Shown here: positions 40,109 to 51,391 of the stretch, in pieces
Layout: each line of letters starts with the position of its first letter
How positions within the stretch are numbered: position 1 is the first letter of the stretch
Assembly (NCBI GenBank): GCA_903927755.1
Contig: CAIYOD010000167.1
Location: 1 to 64,000 of the forward strand
DNA: 64,000 nucleotides
Direction of reading: 5' to 3'
Source: an uncultured Thermoleophilia bacterium
GTDB lineage: Bacteria > Actinomycetota > Thermoleophilia > UBA2241
Program-made: the position numbers and the translations under genes
The notes under the pieces: model-generated
Database searches by the model: none
Seen by the model: only the letters and a program-made list of their open reading frames with translations
What the model was told of the DNA's origin: nothing

Positions 40109-41076
40109 GGCCGCTTTGCCTCCTGGTCGGCCTCGCTGAAGGCTCGGCCGGCGTACTGCAGGTACACGTCGTCCAATGACGGGCGCGAGACGGTCACCGA
40201 GGCGACCCTGACGCCCTCCGCCTCGAGGGCGGCGAGCACGGCGGGCACGGAGCGCGCGCCGCTGTCGGCCCGCGCGCGCAGCGTGCGGGCCTCCACGGCG
40301 ACGTCGTACAGCTCGGGCACCGTGTCGAGCGCGCGGCGGACCTCGCCGTCGAGCACCTGCTCCTCGAGTTCCACGACGATCGCGTCGCCGCGCAGCTCTC
40401 CCTTGAGCTCGTCCGGAGTGCCCTCGGCGACCACCTTCCCCCGGTCGACGATGGCGAGGCGGCGGGCGAGGCTGTCGGCCTCTTCCAGATAGTGCGTGGT
40501 CATGAGGATCGTCAGCCCTTCGTCACCGGCGAGGCGCGCGATCTCGGACCACATGTCCACGCGCGCCTCCGGGTCCAGGCCCGTGGTCGGCTCGTCGAGA
40601 AAGAGGACCTGCGGCCGGTGCATGAGGCCGACGGCGACGTCCAGCTTGCGCTGCATGCCGCCGGAATAGCCCTTGACGACGCGGTCGGCGGCGTCGGAGA
40701 GGCCGAAGCGCTCGATGAGCTCCTGCGCCCGCGAGCGCAGCACGCCGCCGCGCATGCCGTACACGCGGCCCTGCAGCAGGAGGTTCTCGCGCCCGGTCGC
40801 CTGCAGGTCGAGCCCGGACTTCTGCGCGACGCAGCCGATGGCCAGCCGCACCCTAGCCGGGTGCCTCAACACGTCGTGGCCGGCCACGAAGGCCTCTCCG
40901 GCGTCCGGCCGCGACAGCGTCGTCAGGATCTTGACAGCGGTCGACTTGCCGGCGCCGTTCGGCCCCAGCAGACCGAACACCGACCCTGTCTCGGCGGCGA
41001 GGCTCACGCCGTCCAGAGCGCGCACGTCGCCGCGGTACGTCTTCACCAGCCCGCGGGCCTCGATCGCGTTGTCCAT
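40105..41076 (-). CDS. ABC transporter ATP-binding protein (DrrA-like)
   Basis: 323 residues. Walker A GLLGPNGAGKST, signature YSGGMQRKLDVAVGL, Walker B VLFLDEPTTGLDPEARVDMW and switch TTHYLEEADSLA are intact. A C-terminal domain of about 90 residues is present, as in daunorubicin-type exporters. ATG at 41076 follows GGAGGAAGGACGG. Expressed from a promoter that overlaps that of the MarR gene. Confidence 0.92.
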   Translation of the reverse strand: MDNAIEARGLVKTYRGDVRALDGVSLAAETGSVFGLLGPNGAGKSTAVKILTTLSRPDAGEAFVAGHDVLRHPARVRLAIGCVAQKSGLDLQATGRENLLLQGRVYGMRGGVLRSRAQELIERFGLSDAADRVVKGYSGGMQRKLDVAVGLMHRPQVLFLDEPTTGLDPEARVDMWSEIARLAGDEGLTILMTTHYLEEADSLARRLAIVDRGKVVAEGTPDELKGELRGDAIVVELEEQVLDGEVRRALDTVPELYDVAVEARTLRARADSGARSVPAVLAALEAEGVRVASVTVSRPSLDDVYLQYAGRAFSEADQEAKRP

Positions 41077-41149
41077 CGGTTCCGTCCTTCCTCCCGCTCG
41101 ACGCCGTCCCATCTGGGGGCGCCGGTTCACTTGCCGTTCAACGGGAGTG

Positions 41150-41198
41150 AGTGTAGCGCTGATAATTAGATTGTCAAATGATTAGGTTGTGGTATCAT
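41150..41198. promoter_or_regulatory. Divergent promoters with superimposed -35 elements
   Basis: Plus strand: TTGTCA (41171-41176), 16 bp, TATCAT (41193-41198) for the MarR gene. Minus strand: TTGACA (41172-41177), 16 bp, TACACT (41150-41155) for the ABC genes. The two -35 hexamers share one TTGTCAA palindrome in an unusually AT-rich patch, so both promoters cannot be occupied at once. Confidence 0.7.
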
Positions 41199-41290
41199 CA
41201 TCACAGCGAACGACCGCTGCCTGCCGGCCCTGCTCTGTACGGGGCGCGCGGGTCCTTGCCAGAGTGGTCCCGTCCTGCCGGGAGGTAGTG

Positions 41291-42442
41291 ATGAACGACG
41301 ATCAGACAGACAGCGCTGCCCTCGTCGACGAGGTCGGCGTCGAGCTCGACGAACTGCGCCGCGCCGGCGACCAGCTGGACGAGGCCGTCGCGCTCCAGTT
41401 CGGCCTCAACCGCACCGACCTCCGCTGCCTCGGCATCCTGTACCGGCGCGGCCGCGTGACCGCCGGCGAGCTCGCCGAAGAGAGCGGCCTCACGCCGGGA
41501 GCGATCACCACGGTGCTCGACCGGCTGGAGCGGGGCGGGTACGCCAACCGCGTGCCCGACCCCGCGGACAGGCGTCGCGTGCTGGTGGTCTCCACCGTCG
41601 CGACGCGCGAGATCGGGGCGCGCATCCAGGGCGAGGTGGAGCTCGCCTGCCGGCGGCTCCTCGAGGGCCGAGAGGCGGCCGAGCTCACGTGCATCCGTGA
41701 CTTCCTGCGCGGCACGCGCGGCGTGTACGAGGCGCAGATCGCCGCGCTCACCGCGGAGGGCGCCCCGGGCGCGCCGCCGCGCGAGGGCGGCGTCAAGGTC
41801 GAACTGGCGCTCGAGATCGGCGGCAAGGACGGACCGGCGCAGAGCTCCGCTCCTCTGGGCAGCGCCTCCGCGGGCCGCCTCGAGTTCACCAAAGGCGCCG
41901 CGAAGGTGTCCCTCAAGGGTGACCCGGCGCTGACCGACCTGTATCAGGCCAGCTTCGTCGGCCCGGTGCCCGAGATCACCGTCAACGGCAATACGGTCGT
42001 CGTGCAGCAGCGCCGCCGCTTCCGGCCGTTCGACTGGCGCGCCCAGTCCGCCGACTTCACGCTCTCGACCGCCGTTCCCTGGGACATCTCACTGCGCGGC
42101 GGCATGTGGAAGCTCGCCGCCGACCTCAGCGCGCTGCGCGTCACGGGTCTGGAGGTGACCGGCGGCGCCAGCGACATCGAGATCCGGCTGCCCGCGCCCG
42201 TGGGCACGGTGCCGGTGCGGGTGAGCGGTGGCGCCAGCACGGTCACGCTGCTCCGCCCCCGCGGATCGGAGGCTCGCGCGGAGGTCTCCGGCGGCGCGAG
42301 CCAGCTCGCCTTCGACGACCAGCGCCTCGGCGCGGTCGGCGGCCGCACGGTCCTGGCCTCCGGCGGGTTCGCCGACGCCGCCGATCGCTACGAGATCCGC
42401 TTCACCGGCGGCGCCAGCCAGGTCACCGTCGCGACGTACTGA
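41291..42442 (+). CDS. MarR-type regulator fused to a repetitive beta domain
   Basis: 383 residues. Residues about 1-155 are a MarR winged helix: LRCLGILYRRGRVTAGELAEE, GLTPGAITTVLDRLERGGYA, VPDPADRRRVLVV. A linker follows, then a region with four GGAS motifs (residues about 291, 313, 334, 373: TGGASDIEI, SGGASTVTL, SGGASQLAF, TGGASQVTV), which resembles the Toastrack/LiaF-type beta domain normally found outside the membrane. Fusion to a DNA-binding domain with no transmembrane helix is unusual. It is divergent from the ABC exporter and probably controls it. Shine-Dalgarno GGGAGGTAGTG before the ATG. Confidence 0.83.
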   Translation: MNDDQTDSAALVDEVGVELDELRRAGDQLDEAVALQFGLNRTDLRCLGILYRRGRVTAGELAEESGLTPGAITTVLDRLERGGYANRVPDPADRRRVLVVSTVATREIGARIQGEVELACRRLLEGREAAELTCIRDFLRGTRGVYEAQIAALTAEGAPGAPPREGGVKVELALEIGGKDGPAQSSAPLGSASAGRLEFTKGAAKVSLKGDPALTDLYQASFVGPVPEITVNGNTVVVQQRRRFRPFDWRAQSADFTLSTAVPWDISLRGGMWKLAADLSALRVTGLEVTGGASDIEIRLPAPVGTVPVRVSGGASTVTLLRPRGSEARAEVSGGASQLAFDDQRLGAVGGRTVLASGGFADAADRYEIRFTGGASQVTVATY

Positions 42443-42460
42443 GGTGAGCGTGGAAACGCC

Positions 42461-42502
42461 GAAGGCCGCGGCGGCTCCCGTCAGGGGACCGCCGCGGCCT
42501 TC
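42461..42502. terminator. Bidirectional terminator between the MarR gene and purA
   Basis: Perfect 14-bp stem (42461-42474 with 42489-42502) with a 14-nt loop between converging genes. Confidence 0.7.
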
Positions 42503-42515
42503 GCACTGCCGTCCG

Positions 42516-45072
<2,557 letters not shown>

Positions 45073-45074
45073 AC

Positions 45075-46226
45075 GTGGAGCGGCTTGCGGCGATCGTCCT
45101 CGCGGCCGGCCGGTCCTCGCGCATGGGCGACCTCAAGCCGCTGCTTGAGGTCGAGGGGCGCACGCTGCTCGAGTGGGCGGCCGGCGCCTTCTCCGGCGCC
45201 GGTGTGGATGACATCGTCGTCGTGACGGGACATCACGGCGACGAGGTGGCGGCCGTCGCGGCCCGGGCCGGCGCCGTCGCGGTCGTCAATCCCGGCTTCG
45301 ACGACGGCATGTTCTCGTCGGTCCGCGCCGGGGTGGAGGCTCTGGACCCTGGCGTCGAGCGGTTCTTCCTGCTCCCGGCCGACGTGCCCCTTGTGCGACC
45401 GGAGACGATCGGGAGGCTGGCACGGGCCGGCAGGCGTCAGATCGGCGGCGACGGCGGCGTGGCGACGGCGCCGGAGGTGCTGTATCCGGCGGTCGCCGGC
45501 GTGACCGGCCATCCGCCGCTTCTCGCCGCCTCGCTGCGCGCGGAGATTCTCGCGTGCGGCTCGGCCGGCCAGGACGGGGGTCTGCGCGCTCTGCTCATGG
45601 GCCACATCGCGCGCTCCACGATCGTCGAGGTCGACGACCATGGCGTGCTGCTCGACGCGGACACGCCGGAGGATCTCGTCCTGCTCCGGGCGCGCGCGGC
45701 GGGCGAAGGACTCCCGGATGAGGCCCGCTGTCTGGACCTGCTCGTGGAGAATCAGGTGTCCGAGCGGCGGCTGGCGCATTCGCGCGCCGTGGCGGCGGTG
45801 GCGCTGGCGCTCGCCGCCGCCCTCAACGAGCGCGGGCAGCACCTGTGCGAGCCACTCGTGCTCGCGGGCGGACTGGTGCACGACGTCGCCCGCTCGCAGC
45901 TGCGTCACCCCGACGCAGGCGCGGACCTGCTCGAGGGGCTGGGCTACCCGCGCGTGGCGGCCGTGGTGCGCCAGCACATGGAGCTTCCCCGGGGAACCGG
46001 GGAGGACGTGGACGAGGCGCAGGTCGTGTTCCTCGCCGACAAGCTCGTCCAGGGCGATCGCCGCGTTGGGCTGCAGGAGCGGTTCGCCGTCCGCCTCGTG
46101 CGCCACCGTGGCGACCCGGACGCCCTCGCGGCCGTGCGCAGGCGCAAGGCGCAGGCGGAGGCAGTGCTCGCGAACGTGGAGACGCTGCTCGGCCGGCCGC
46201 TGGACGACGTCCTGCCGACCTTCTAG
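45075..46226 (+). CDS. MobA-like nucleotidyltransferase fused to an HD domain
   Basis: 383 residues. The N-terminal 195 residues are a MobA/MocA-type NTP transferase: LAAIVLAAGRSSRMGDLKPL, LLPADVPLVRPETIG, and DADTPEDLVLL. The rest is an HD phosphohydrolase: SRAVAAVALALAAAL, VLAGGLVHDVARSQ (HD pair), VVRQHMELP. The first half would make a CMP or GMP derivative of molybdopterin; the HD half is often linked to such clusters. The downstream product is unknown. GTG at 45075, 2 bp after xdhC. Ends with TAG. Confidence 0.85.
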   Translation: MERLAAIVLAAGRSSRMGDLKPLLEVEGRTLLEWAAGAFSGAGVDDIVVVTGHHGDEVAAVAARAGAVAVVNPGFDDGMFSSVRAGVEALDPGVERFFLLPADVPLVRPETIGRLARAGRRQIGGDGGVATAPEVLYPAVAGVTGHPPLLAASLRAEILACGSAGQDGGLRALLMGHIARSTIVEVDDHGVLLDADTPEDLVLLRARAAGEGLPDEARCLDLLVENQVSERRLAHSRAVAAVALALAAALNERGQHLCEPLVLAGGLVHDVARSQLRHPDAGADLLEGLGYPRVAAVVRQHMELPRGTGEDVDEAQVVFLADKLVQGDRRVGLQERFAVRLVRHRGDPDALAAVRRRKAQAEAVLANVETLLGRPLDDVLPTF

Positions 46227-46248
46227 CTCGGCGTCCGGCCGGGACCGG

Positions 46249-47709
46249 CTAGACCGTCAGCCCGGCCGGCTCCTCGCCGGCCGCGGCCTTCTTCTCCGGC
46301 CCGCCGTCGCCCTCGATCCCGAGGATGCTCCGCGCCGCGATCACGCCCGCGGCAGAGGCCTGGATCAGGCCGCGGGTGATCCCCGCGCCGTCGCCGATGG
46401 CGTACAGGTTCCTGACCGGCGTCTGCAGGCCGTCGTCGAGCTCCGGCCGCGCCGAGTAGAACTTGACCTCCACGCCGTAGAGCAGCGTGTCGCGCCCGTT
46501 CACGCCCGGCGCGATCTTGTCCATCGCCGCCAGCATCTCGAGGATGTCGGTGAGGTGGCGATAGGGCAGCACGAAGGCGAGGTCGCCGGCGGTGGCGCCC
46601 TGCAGCGTCGGCTGCACGGTGCCCCGACGGATGCGGTCCATGGTGCTGCGGTGACCCTGGTGCAGGTCGCCGAGGCGCTGGACGATGATGTCCTCGCCGA
46701 GCACGTTGGCCAGCCGGGCGATGCTCTTGCCGTAGGCGATGGGGTCGTCGAACGGTTCGGTGAAGTCGGTGCTGACCAGCAGGGCGAAATTGGTGCGATC
46801 CGTCTTGAAGTCGGCGTAGCTGTGGCCGTTGACGGTGACCACGTCGCCGTAGTTCTCCAGCGAGACGGCGCCGTAGGGGTTCATGCAGAAGGTGCGCACC
46901 GGATCGTCGAAGCGCGGCGTGTAGTAGATGAGCTTGCTCTCGTAGAGGGCGGTCGTGAGGGGTTCCATGACCGCCGCCGAGACCTCGACCCTCACCCCTA
47001 TGTCCACCGGGTTGGTGCGCATTGCGATGTGCAGGCGCTTGCACTCCTCCATGAGCCAGGCGGCGCCGTCGCGGCCGGGCGACGCGATGACGGCGTCGGC
47101 CGTGAGCCGCGTGCCGTCCTCGAGCACGACGCCGGTGGCGCGCAAGTCGCTCTCGCCGGCGGGCTTCTCCGCGAGGATGCGGTCGACGCGGCTGCGGGTG
47201 AGCACCTCGACCTGGGTCTCGAGCTCCGCGCGCATGCGCGTGAGGATGTCGTAGGAGCGCTCGGTGCCCATGTGGCGCACCGGCGACTCGACGAGTGTCA
47301 TGCCGTGGAGGAGCGCCTCCTTGCGGAACTTCTCGAACTTCTTGCCGCCGCCGTGGACCTCGTCGGGCGCGCCGTACTCTCGCCAGACGCCGTCCACGTA
47401 GCCGATGAGCTCGGTGAGGCGTTCCCGGCCGACGAACCGGTCCAGCCAGCCGCCCACGTCCGGGGTCAGCGTGAGCTTGCCGTCGCTGAAGGCTCCTGCG
47501 CCGCCCCAGCCGCAGGTGATGTCGCAGGGTTCGCAACCGGCGCAGACGCCGCTCTTGCGCGCCGGGCAGGCGCGGCGGCTGATGTCGGGACCGCGTTCGA
47601 CGACGAGGACTTTGGCGCCGTTGCGGCGCACGAGCTCGAGTGCGGCGAAGATCCCGGCGGGGCCGGCGCCGACGACGATGACATCGTAGTGAGAGCGCGC
47701 AGTGTCCAT
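46249..47709 (-). CDS. FAD-dependent dehydrogenase of the COG2509 type
   Basis: 486 residues. YDVIVVGAGPAGIFAALELVR is the FAD fold. CAGCEPCDITCGWGGAGAFSDG near residue 60 contains a Cys-rich segment and the GGAGAFSDGKL block typical of this family; NLYAIGDGAGITRGLIQASA near the C-terminus closes the FAD site. The physiological substrate is unknown. It converges with the MobA-HD gene, so the cofactor relation is not proven. Start at 47709 (ATG) with no clear Shine-Dalgarno; ends with TAG. Confidence 0.82.
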   Translation of the reverse strand: MDTARSHYDVIVVGAGPAGIFAALELVRRNGAKVLVVERGPDISRRACPARKSGVCAGCEPCDITCGWGGAGAFSDGKLTLTPDVGGWLDRFVGRERLTELIGYVDGVWREYGAPDEVHGGGKKFEKFRKEALLHGMTLVESPVRHMGTERSYDILTRMRAELETQVEVLTRSRVDRILAEKPAGESDLRATGVVLEDGTRLTADAVIASPGRDGAAWLMEECKRLHIAMRTNPVDIGVRVEVSAAVMEPLTTALYESKLIYYTPRFDDPVRTFCMNPYGAVSLENYGDVVTVNGHSYADFKTDRTNFALLVSTDFTEPFDDPIAYGKSIARLANVLGEDIIVQRLGDLHQGHRSTMDRIRRGTVQPTLQGATAGDLAFVLPYRHLTDILEMLAAMDKIAPGVNGRDTLLYGVEVKFYSARPELDDGLQTPVRNLYAIGDGAGITRGLIQASAAGVIAARSILGIEGDGGPEKKAAAGEEPAGLTV

Positions 47710-47853
47710 AGGCAGGCAGGTGGGGGAGGTCGACGAAAGGGTGATGGTTCCCTTGCCGAGGATAGCGGTGCCGCGAACGCCTGACAAACGTCACGCGTCT
47801 CAGAGACCGGGAGAGGGACCGGGATCCGGGCCGGCGCAGAGACGGAGGACGAC

Positions 47854-48300
47854 ATGGAGAGAAGCGTGCGCAGAGCGATCGCGACGAGCGCGGCGGTGCT
47901 GGCGCTGGCCGCGCTGGGGGCCGCGGCGCTTGTCGGCTGCGGGAGCGGCGAGTCGGCCGAGGCGAGCTCGCCGGCGACCATCCGGGCCACGCCGGCCGCG
48001 AAGACCGGGACGACGGTGGACGCCAAGGTCGGCGACACGGTGATCCTGTCGTTCAAGGCGAACGTCACGACCGGGTACGAGTGGACCTTCACCGCGGGTG
48101 ACACGTTCACGATCGAGAAGAGCGAGTACGTGCCCGATCCGAATCCCGACCAGCTGGCCGGCAAGGGCGGCACCCAGGTCGTGACGCTCACGGTGACCAA
48201 GGCCGGCGAGTCCGACCTGACGGGCACGTACGCGCGGAGCTGGGAGACGCCGGCGCCGGGCGCCGGCGCCGACATGACGGTGACGGTCAGGAGCGAGTAG
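47854..48300 (+). CDS. Chagasin-type (I42) cysteine-peptidase inhibitor lipoprotein
   Basis: 148 residues. Signal peptide with lipobox (ALVGC). The Ig-like inhibitor domain has the three binding loops of chagasin: NVTTGYEW (N-x-T-T-G-Y), GKGGTQVVTL (G-x-G-G) and YARSWE (R-x-W). It would inhibit papain-like cysteine peptidases outside the cell. Start at 47854 follows GGAGGACGAC. A hairpin terminator follows at 48408. Ends with TAG. Confidence 0.88.
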   Translation: MERSVRRAIATSAAVLALAALGAAALVGCGSGESAEASSPATIRATPAAKTGTTVDAKVGDTVILSFKANVTTGYEWTFTAGDTFTIEKSEYVPDPNPDQLAGKGGTQVVTLTVTKAGESDLTGTYARSWETPAPGAGADMTVTVRSE

Positions 48301-48407
48301 TCGAGGTCGCTGCCCGGCGGAGGAGCCGGCAGCACTGCCGCACGGGGACGCCGTGCCGGGCGGGGGCGCGCCGGCGTGGCAGCGGCAGGGGGGCGGGGAC
48401 AAGGCGG

Positions 48408-48435
48408 GGCGGGCGGCCTGCGAGGGCCGCCCGCC
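48408..48435 (+). terminator. Terminator after the chagasin-type gene
   Basis: 11-bp stem (48408-48418 with 48425-48435), 6-nt loop, followed by TGTTCC. The 235-bp gap before the next gene holds this and a possible promoter with GATACTCT near 48493. Confidence 0.65.
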
Positions 48436-48535
48436 TGTTCCCCGCTGGGGCCGGGTTGCGGCGCAGCCTTGCCAGCCCGGCCGCCGGGTCGATACTCTCC
48501 GGATCGACGCTTCTTCGCGACGACCCGAGGTGAAC

Positions 48536-49039
48536 ATGGACGACCCGGTCCTGAGCCGGCGCAGCATCCGCAAGTACACCGACCAACCGGTCGACGACGC
48601 GACCGTGGAGCGGCTGCTCCGCGCCGGCATGGCGGCTCCGTCCGCCGGCAACCAGCAGCCGTGGCGGTTCGTCGTGATCCGCGACCGCGCGACGCTGACG
48701 CAGATCACGGAGTGGCACCCCTACGCCAAGATGCTTCCGTTGGCGCCCGTTGCCGTCCTCGTCTGCGGCGACGCGGGCGAGGCCAAGTGGGCGGTGCTGT
48801 GGGCTCAGGACTGCTCCGCCTGCGTCGAGAACATGCTCATCGAAGCCGAGCTGCTCGGCCTGGGGGCCGTGTGGCTCGGCATCCACCCACTGCCGGAGCG
48901 CGAGGAGGCGCTGCGCGGGCTGCTCGGCATCCCCGAGACGGTCGTGCCGTTCGCCATCGTCCCGTTCGGCTGGCCGCAGGAGCGCAAGGCGCCCTCCGAC
49001 CGCTACGACGAGGGCCGCGTGCACTTCGAGCGCTGGTGA
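48536..49039 (+). CDS. Nitroreductase-family flavoprotein
   Basis: 167 residues. RRSIRKYTDQPVDDATVERLL and MAAPSAGNQQPWRFVVI are the FMN-binding start; ACVENMLIEAELLGLGAVWLG is the second FMN block; KAPSDRYDEGRVHFERW is the C-terminal R-x-x-x-E-E/D region. Reduces quinones, nitro compounds or flavins with NAD(P)H. ATG at 48536 follows CGAGGTGAAC; a GTG 6 bp earlier is also in frame. Alone in its orientation with the redox run downstream. Confidence 0.9.
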   Translation: MDDPVLSRRSIRKYTDQPVDDATVERLLRAGMAAPSAGNQQPWRFVVIRDRATLTQITEWHPYAKMLPLAPVAVLVCGDAGEAKWAVLWAQDCSACVENMLIEAELLGLGAVWLGIHPLPEREEALRGLLGIPETVVPFAIVPFGWPQERKAPSDRYDEGRVHFERW

Positions 49040-49241
49040 CGGCGGGTGGCCTGCGCCCCAACCCGCCTCCACCCCGATCCTCCAGCCGCGGAGTCGACAG
49101 TTTGTGTCGCCTTGAGCGCGGGTACCTTTGCCACTCGACCCGTGCTGCGGCGGGCGCCGCCCTCCGGCCTGGCGCCGGCGAGACAGGCCCCGCCCCACGG
49201 GTCGTTTACCGCAAGGCATCGACGGAGCGAAGGGGTGAGCC

Positions 49242-49562
49242 GTGACAGGACCTTCCTGGGTCCCGACCATCGACGACGCAAGAGTCCGTGACGGCGCGTA
49301 CGTCGCCGTCTACCCAAAGGGCCTCGGGGTACTGCTGGCGCGCATCGACGGCGACCTCTTCGCGGTCGCCAACAAGTGCGCGCACATGGGCTGTCCGCTC
49401 GAAGGCGGCAAGCTCGACGGCCCCGTCCTGACGTGTCCGTGCCACGACTGGCGTTTCGACCTGCGCACCGGCGTGTTCCTCGACGCGCCCGAGCTGGCGC
49501 TGGCGACCTATCCCGTGAAGGTGGAAGACGGCAAGATCCACGTCGAAGTAGGGGGGGCGTGA
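49242..49562 (+). CDS. Rieske [2Fe-2S] ferredoxin
   Basis: 106 residues. CAHMGCPLEGG and CPCHDWRFDLRTG give the two Cys and two His ligands of a Rieske cluster. The domain is complete without an oxygenase. The cytoplasmic protein is likely an electron carrier. GTG at 49242 follows AAGGGGTGAGCC. It is first of a run of five redox genes with almost no gaps (Rieske, glutaredoxin, FTR beta, Rieske, then SOD after 72 bp). Confidence 0.93.
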   Translation: MTGPSWVPTIDDARVRDGAYVAVYPKGLGVLLARIDGDLFAVANKCAHMGCPLEGGKLDGPVLTCPCHDWRFDLRTGVFLDAPELALATYPVKVEDGKIHVEVGGA

Positions 49563-49564
49563 CG

Positions 49565-49825
49565 ATGCCGGACGAGGTGACCGTCTATGCGCTCAGCACC
49601 TGTCCCTGGTGCCGCAAGACCAAGCAGTGGTTCGACGACAGCAAGATCCCCTACGAGGCGGTCGACGTCGACACCCTGCCCGACGAGGAGCAGGACGCCG
49701 TCGCCGACAAGGCCTACGAGCTCAGCGGCGGTCGCCGGTTCCCCGTCGTCGTGATCAACGGCGAGGTGATCGTCGGCTTCAGTCCCGACAAGTTCCTGGA
49801 ACATCTCAAGGGTTGGGGAGGGTGA
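49565..49825 (+). CDS. Glutaredoxin-like protein
   Basis: 86 residues. STCPWCRKTKQWF contains the CxxC active site and FPVVVINGEVIVGF the cis-Pro loop of glutaredoxins; it is close to mycoredoxin-size proteins. It would reduce disulfides or mixed thiols in the cytoplasm. ATG at 49565 is 2 bp after the Rieske gene. Immediately downstream is a ferredoxin:thioredoxin reductase catalytic chain, which suggests the latter reduces this protein. Confidence 0.92.
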   Translation: MPDEVTVYALSTCPWCRKTKQWFDDSKIPYEAVDVDTLPDEEQDAVADKAYELSGGRRFPVVVINGEVIVGFSPDKFLEHLKGWGG

Positions 49826-49827
49826 CC

Positions 49828-50154
49828 ATGGGCAGCGAAGCGCGCAAAGAGTCCCTCCGCTACCTGTTCGACCGCGTGGTGCAGCCGCTCGGCTACAAGT
49901 TCACGCCCGACGAGGAGCTTGCCGACTTCCTGCTCGAGCAGGAGGTCAAGCTGGAGCAGGACCTCGGCGCGCCGTTCTGCCCCTGTCAGGGGCGCACCGG
50001 CGTGCGCGCCGAGGACATGCTGATCTGCTGTCCGTGCATCCCCTTCCACCGCGAGCACTTCGACGCGATGAAGCGCTGCTGGTGCGGCCTCTTCGTCCAC
50101 CTGGACGTCACCGACCCGGACAGCCTGCCCCAGTTCCCGCCGGACGAGGTCTGA
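49828..50154 (+). CDS. Ferredoxin:thioredoxin reductase catalytic (beta) chain
   Basis: 108 residues. The signature CPC, CPC and CWC is present in order (FCPCQGRTG, CCPCIPFHREHF, CWCGLF): these supply the [4Fe-4S] cluster and redox-active disulfide of FTR. The enzyme transfers electrons from ferredoxin to thioredoxin or glutaredoxin. No variable alpha chain is present. ATG at 49828; GTG 6 bp earlier in frame. Next to a glutaredoxin and between two Rieske proteins, so the electron donor may be a Rieske ferredoxin, by inference. Confidence 0.9.
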   Translation: MGSEARKESLRYLFDRVVQPLGYKFTPDEELADFLLEQEVKLEQDLGAPFCPCQGRTGVRAEDMLICCPCIPFHREHFDAMKRCWCGLFVHLDVTDPDSLPQFPPDEV

Positions 50155-50156
50155 CC

Positions 50157-50552
50157 ATGTGGCACGAAGTAGCGAAGCTCGACGACATCGCCGCCGGCGG
50201 CATGAAGTACGTGCGCGCCGGCGAGCAAGACCGCGAGATCTGTCTGTGTGAGTACGACGGCTCCATCTATGCCGTGAGTCGCCGCTGCGGCCACGAGAAC
50301 GCGCCGCTCGCCGACGGCGCGCTCGAGGGCTGGATCGTCACCTGCCCGCTGCACAACGCGCAGTTCGACATCCGCAGCGGCAAGAACCTCAGCTGGCCCA
50401 TCGACCACGACATGGGCCCCGAAGCGGAGATCCCCGAGCCTGTACAGCGCTGGTTCAAGCTGGAGAAGCGCCTGCAATGGAAGACGAGGGTGCACGACCT
50501 GCACACGTACGAGGTGCGCGTGCGGGACGGCGCCATCGAAGTCGACGTGTGA
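50157..50552 (+). CDS. Second Rieske [2Fe-2S] protein
   Basis: 131 residues. CGHENAPLADG and CPLHNAQFDIRSG carry the C-x-H and C-x2-H ligands of a Rieske cluster. The C-terminus has an extra alpha region (LEKRLQWKTRVHDLHTYEV) not seen in the first Rieske gene. ATG at 50157 is 2 bp after the FTR gene. Likely electron carrier; partner unknown. Confidence 0.92.
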   Translation: MWHEVAKLDDIAAGGMKYVRAGEQDREICLCEYDGSIYAVSRRCGHENAPLADGALEGWIVTCPLHNAQFDIRSGKNLSWPIDHDMGPEAEIPEPVQRWFKLEKRLQWKTRVHDLHTYEVRVRDGAIEVDV

Positions 50553-50624
50553 CCGATGCCACCATCCGGCCCCGCGGGGCCGTAGCAGCACCGTAAGAGA
50601 TCTCATTCGACCACAGGAGGAACG

Positions 50625-51224
<600 letters not shown>

Positions 51225-51309
51225 CGACGCCGCCGTGACGGCGAGCAAGTGACAGACGGGAGGGACCCCGCCGGCCCGGGGCACGGCGCCGGGCGGGTTC
51301 GGAGACCCG

Positions 51310-51346
51310 AAGGGCCGGCGGATGCGAAGCGCATCCGCCGGCCCTT
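51310..51346. terminator. Strong terminator after SOD, convergent with rsgA
   Basis: 17-bp stem (51310-51326 with 51330-51346), loop AAG, between two converging genes. Confidence 0.8.
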
Positions 51347-51391
51347 GCAGCGTACGGACGGCGTGGCGGAGTCGCCCGGCCTCCCGCGCGT

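Noticed and set aside
45640-47784. Plus-strand open frame of 714 codons over the COG2509-type gene
   Set aside because: Overlaps recognised genes on both strands and lacks any motif.
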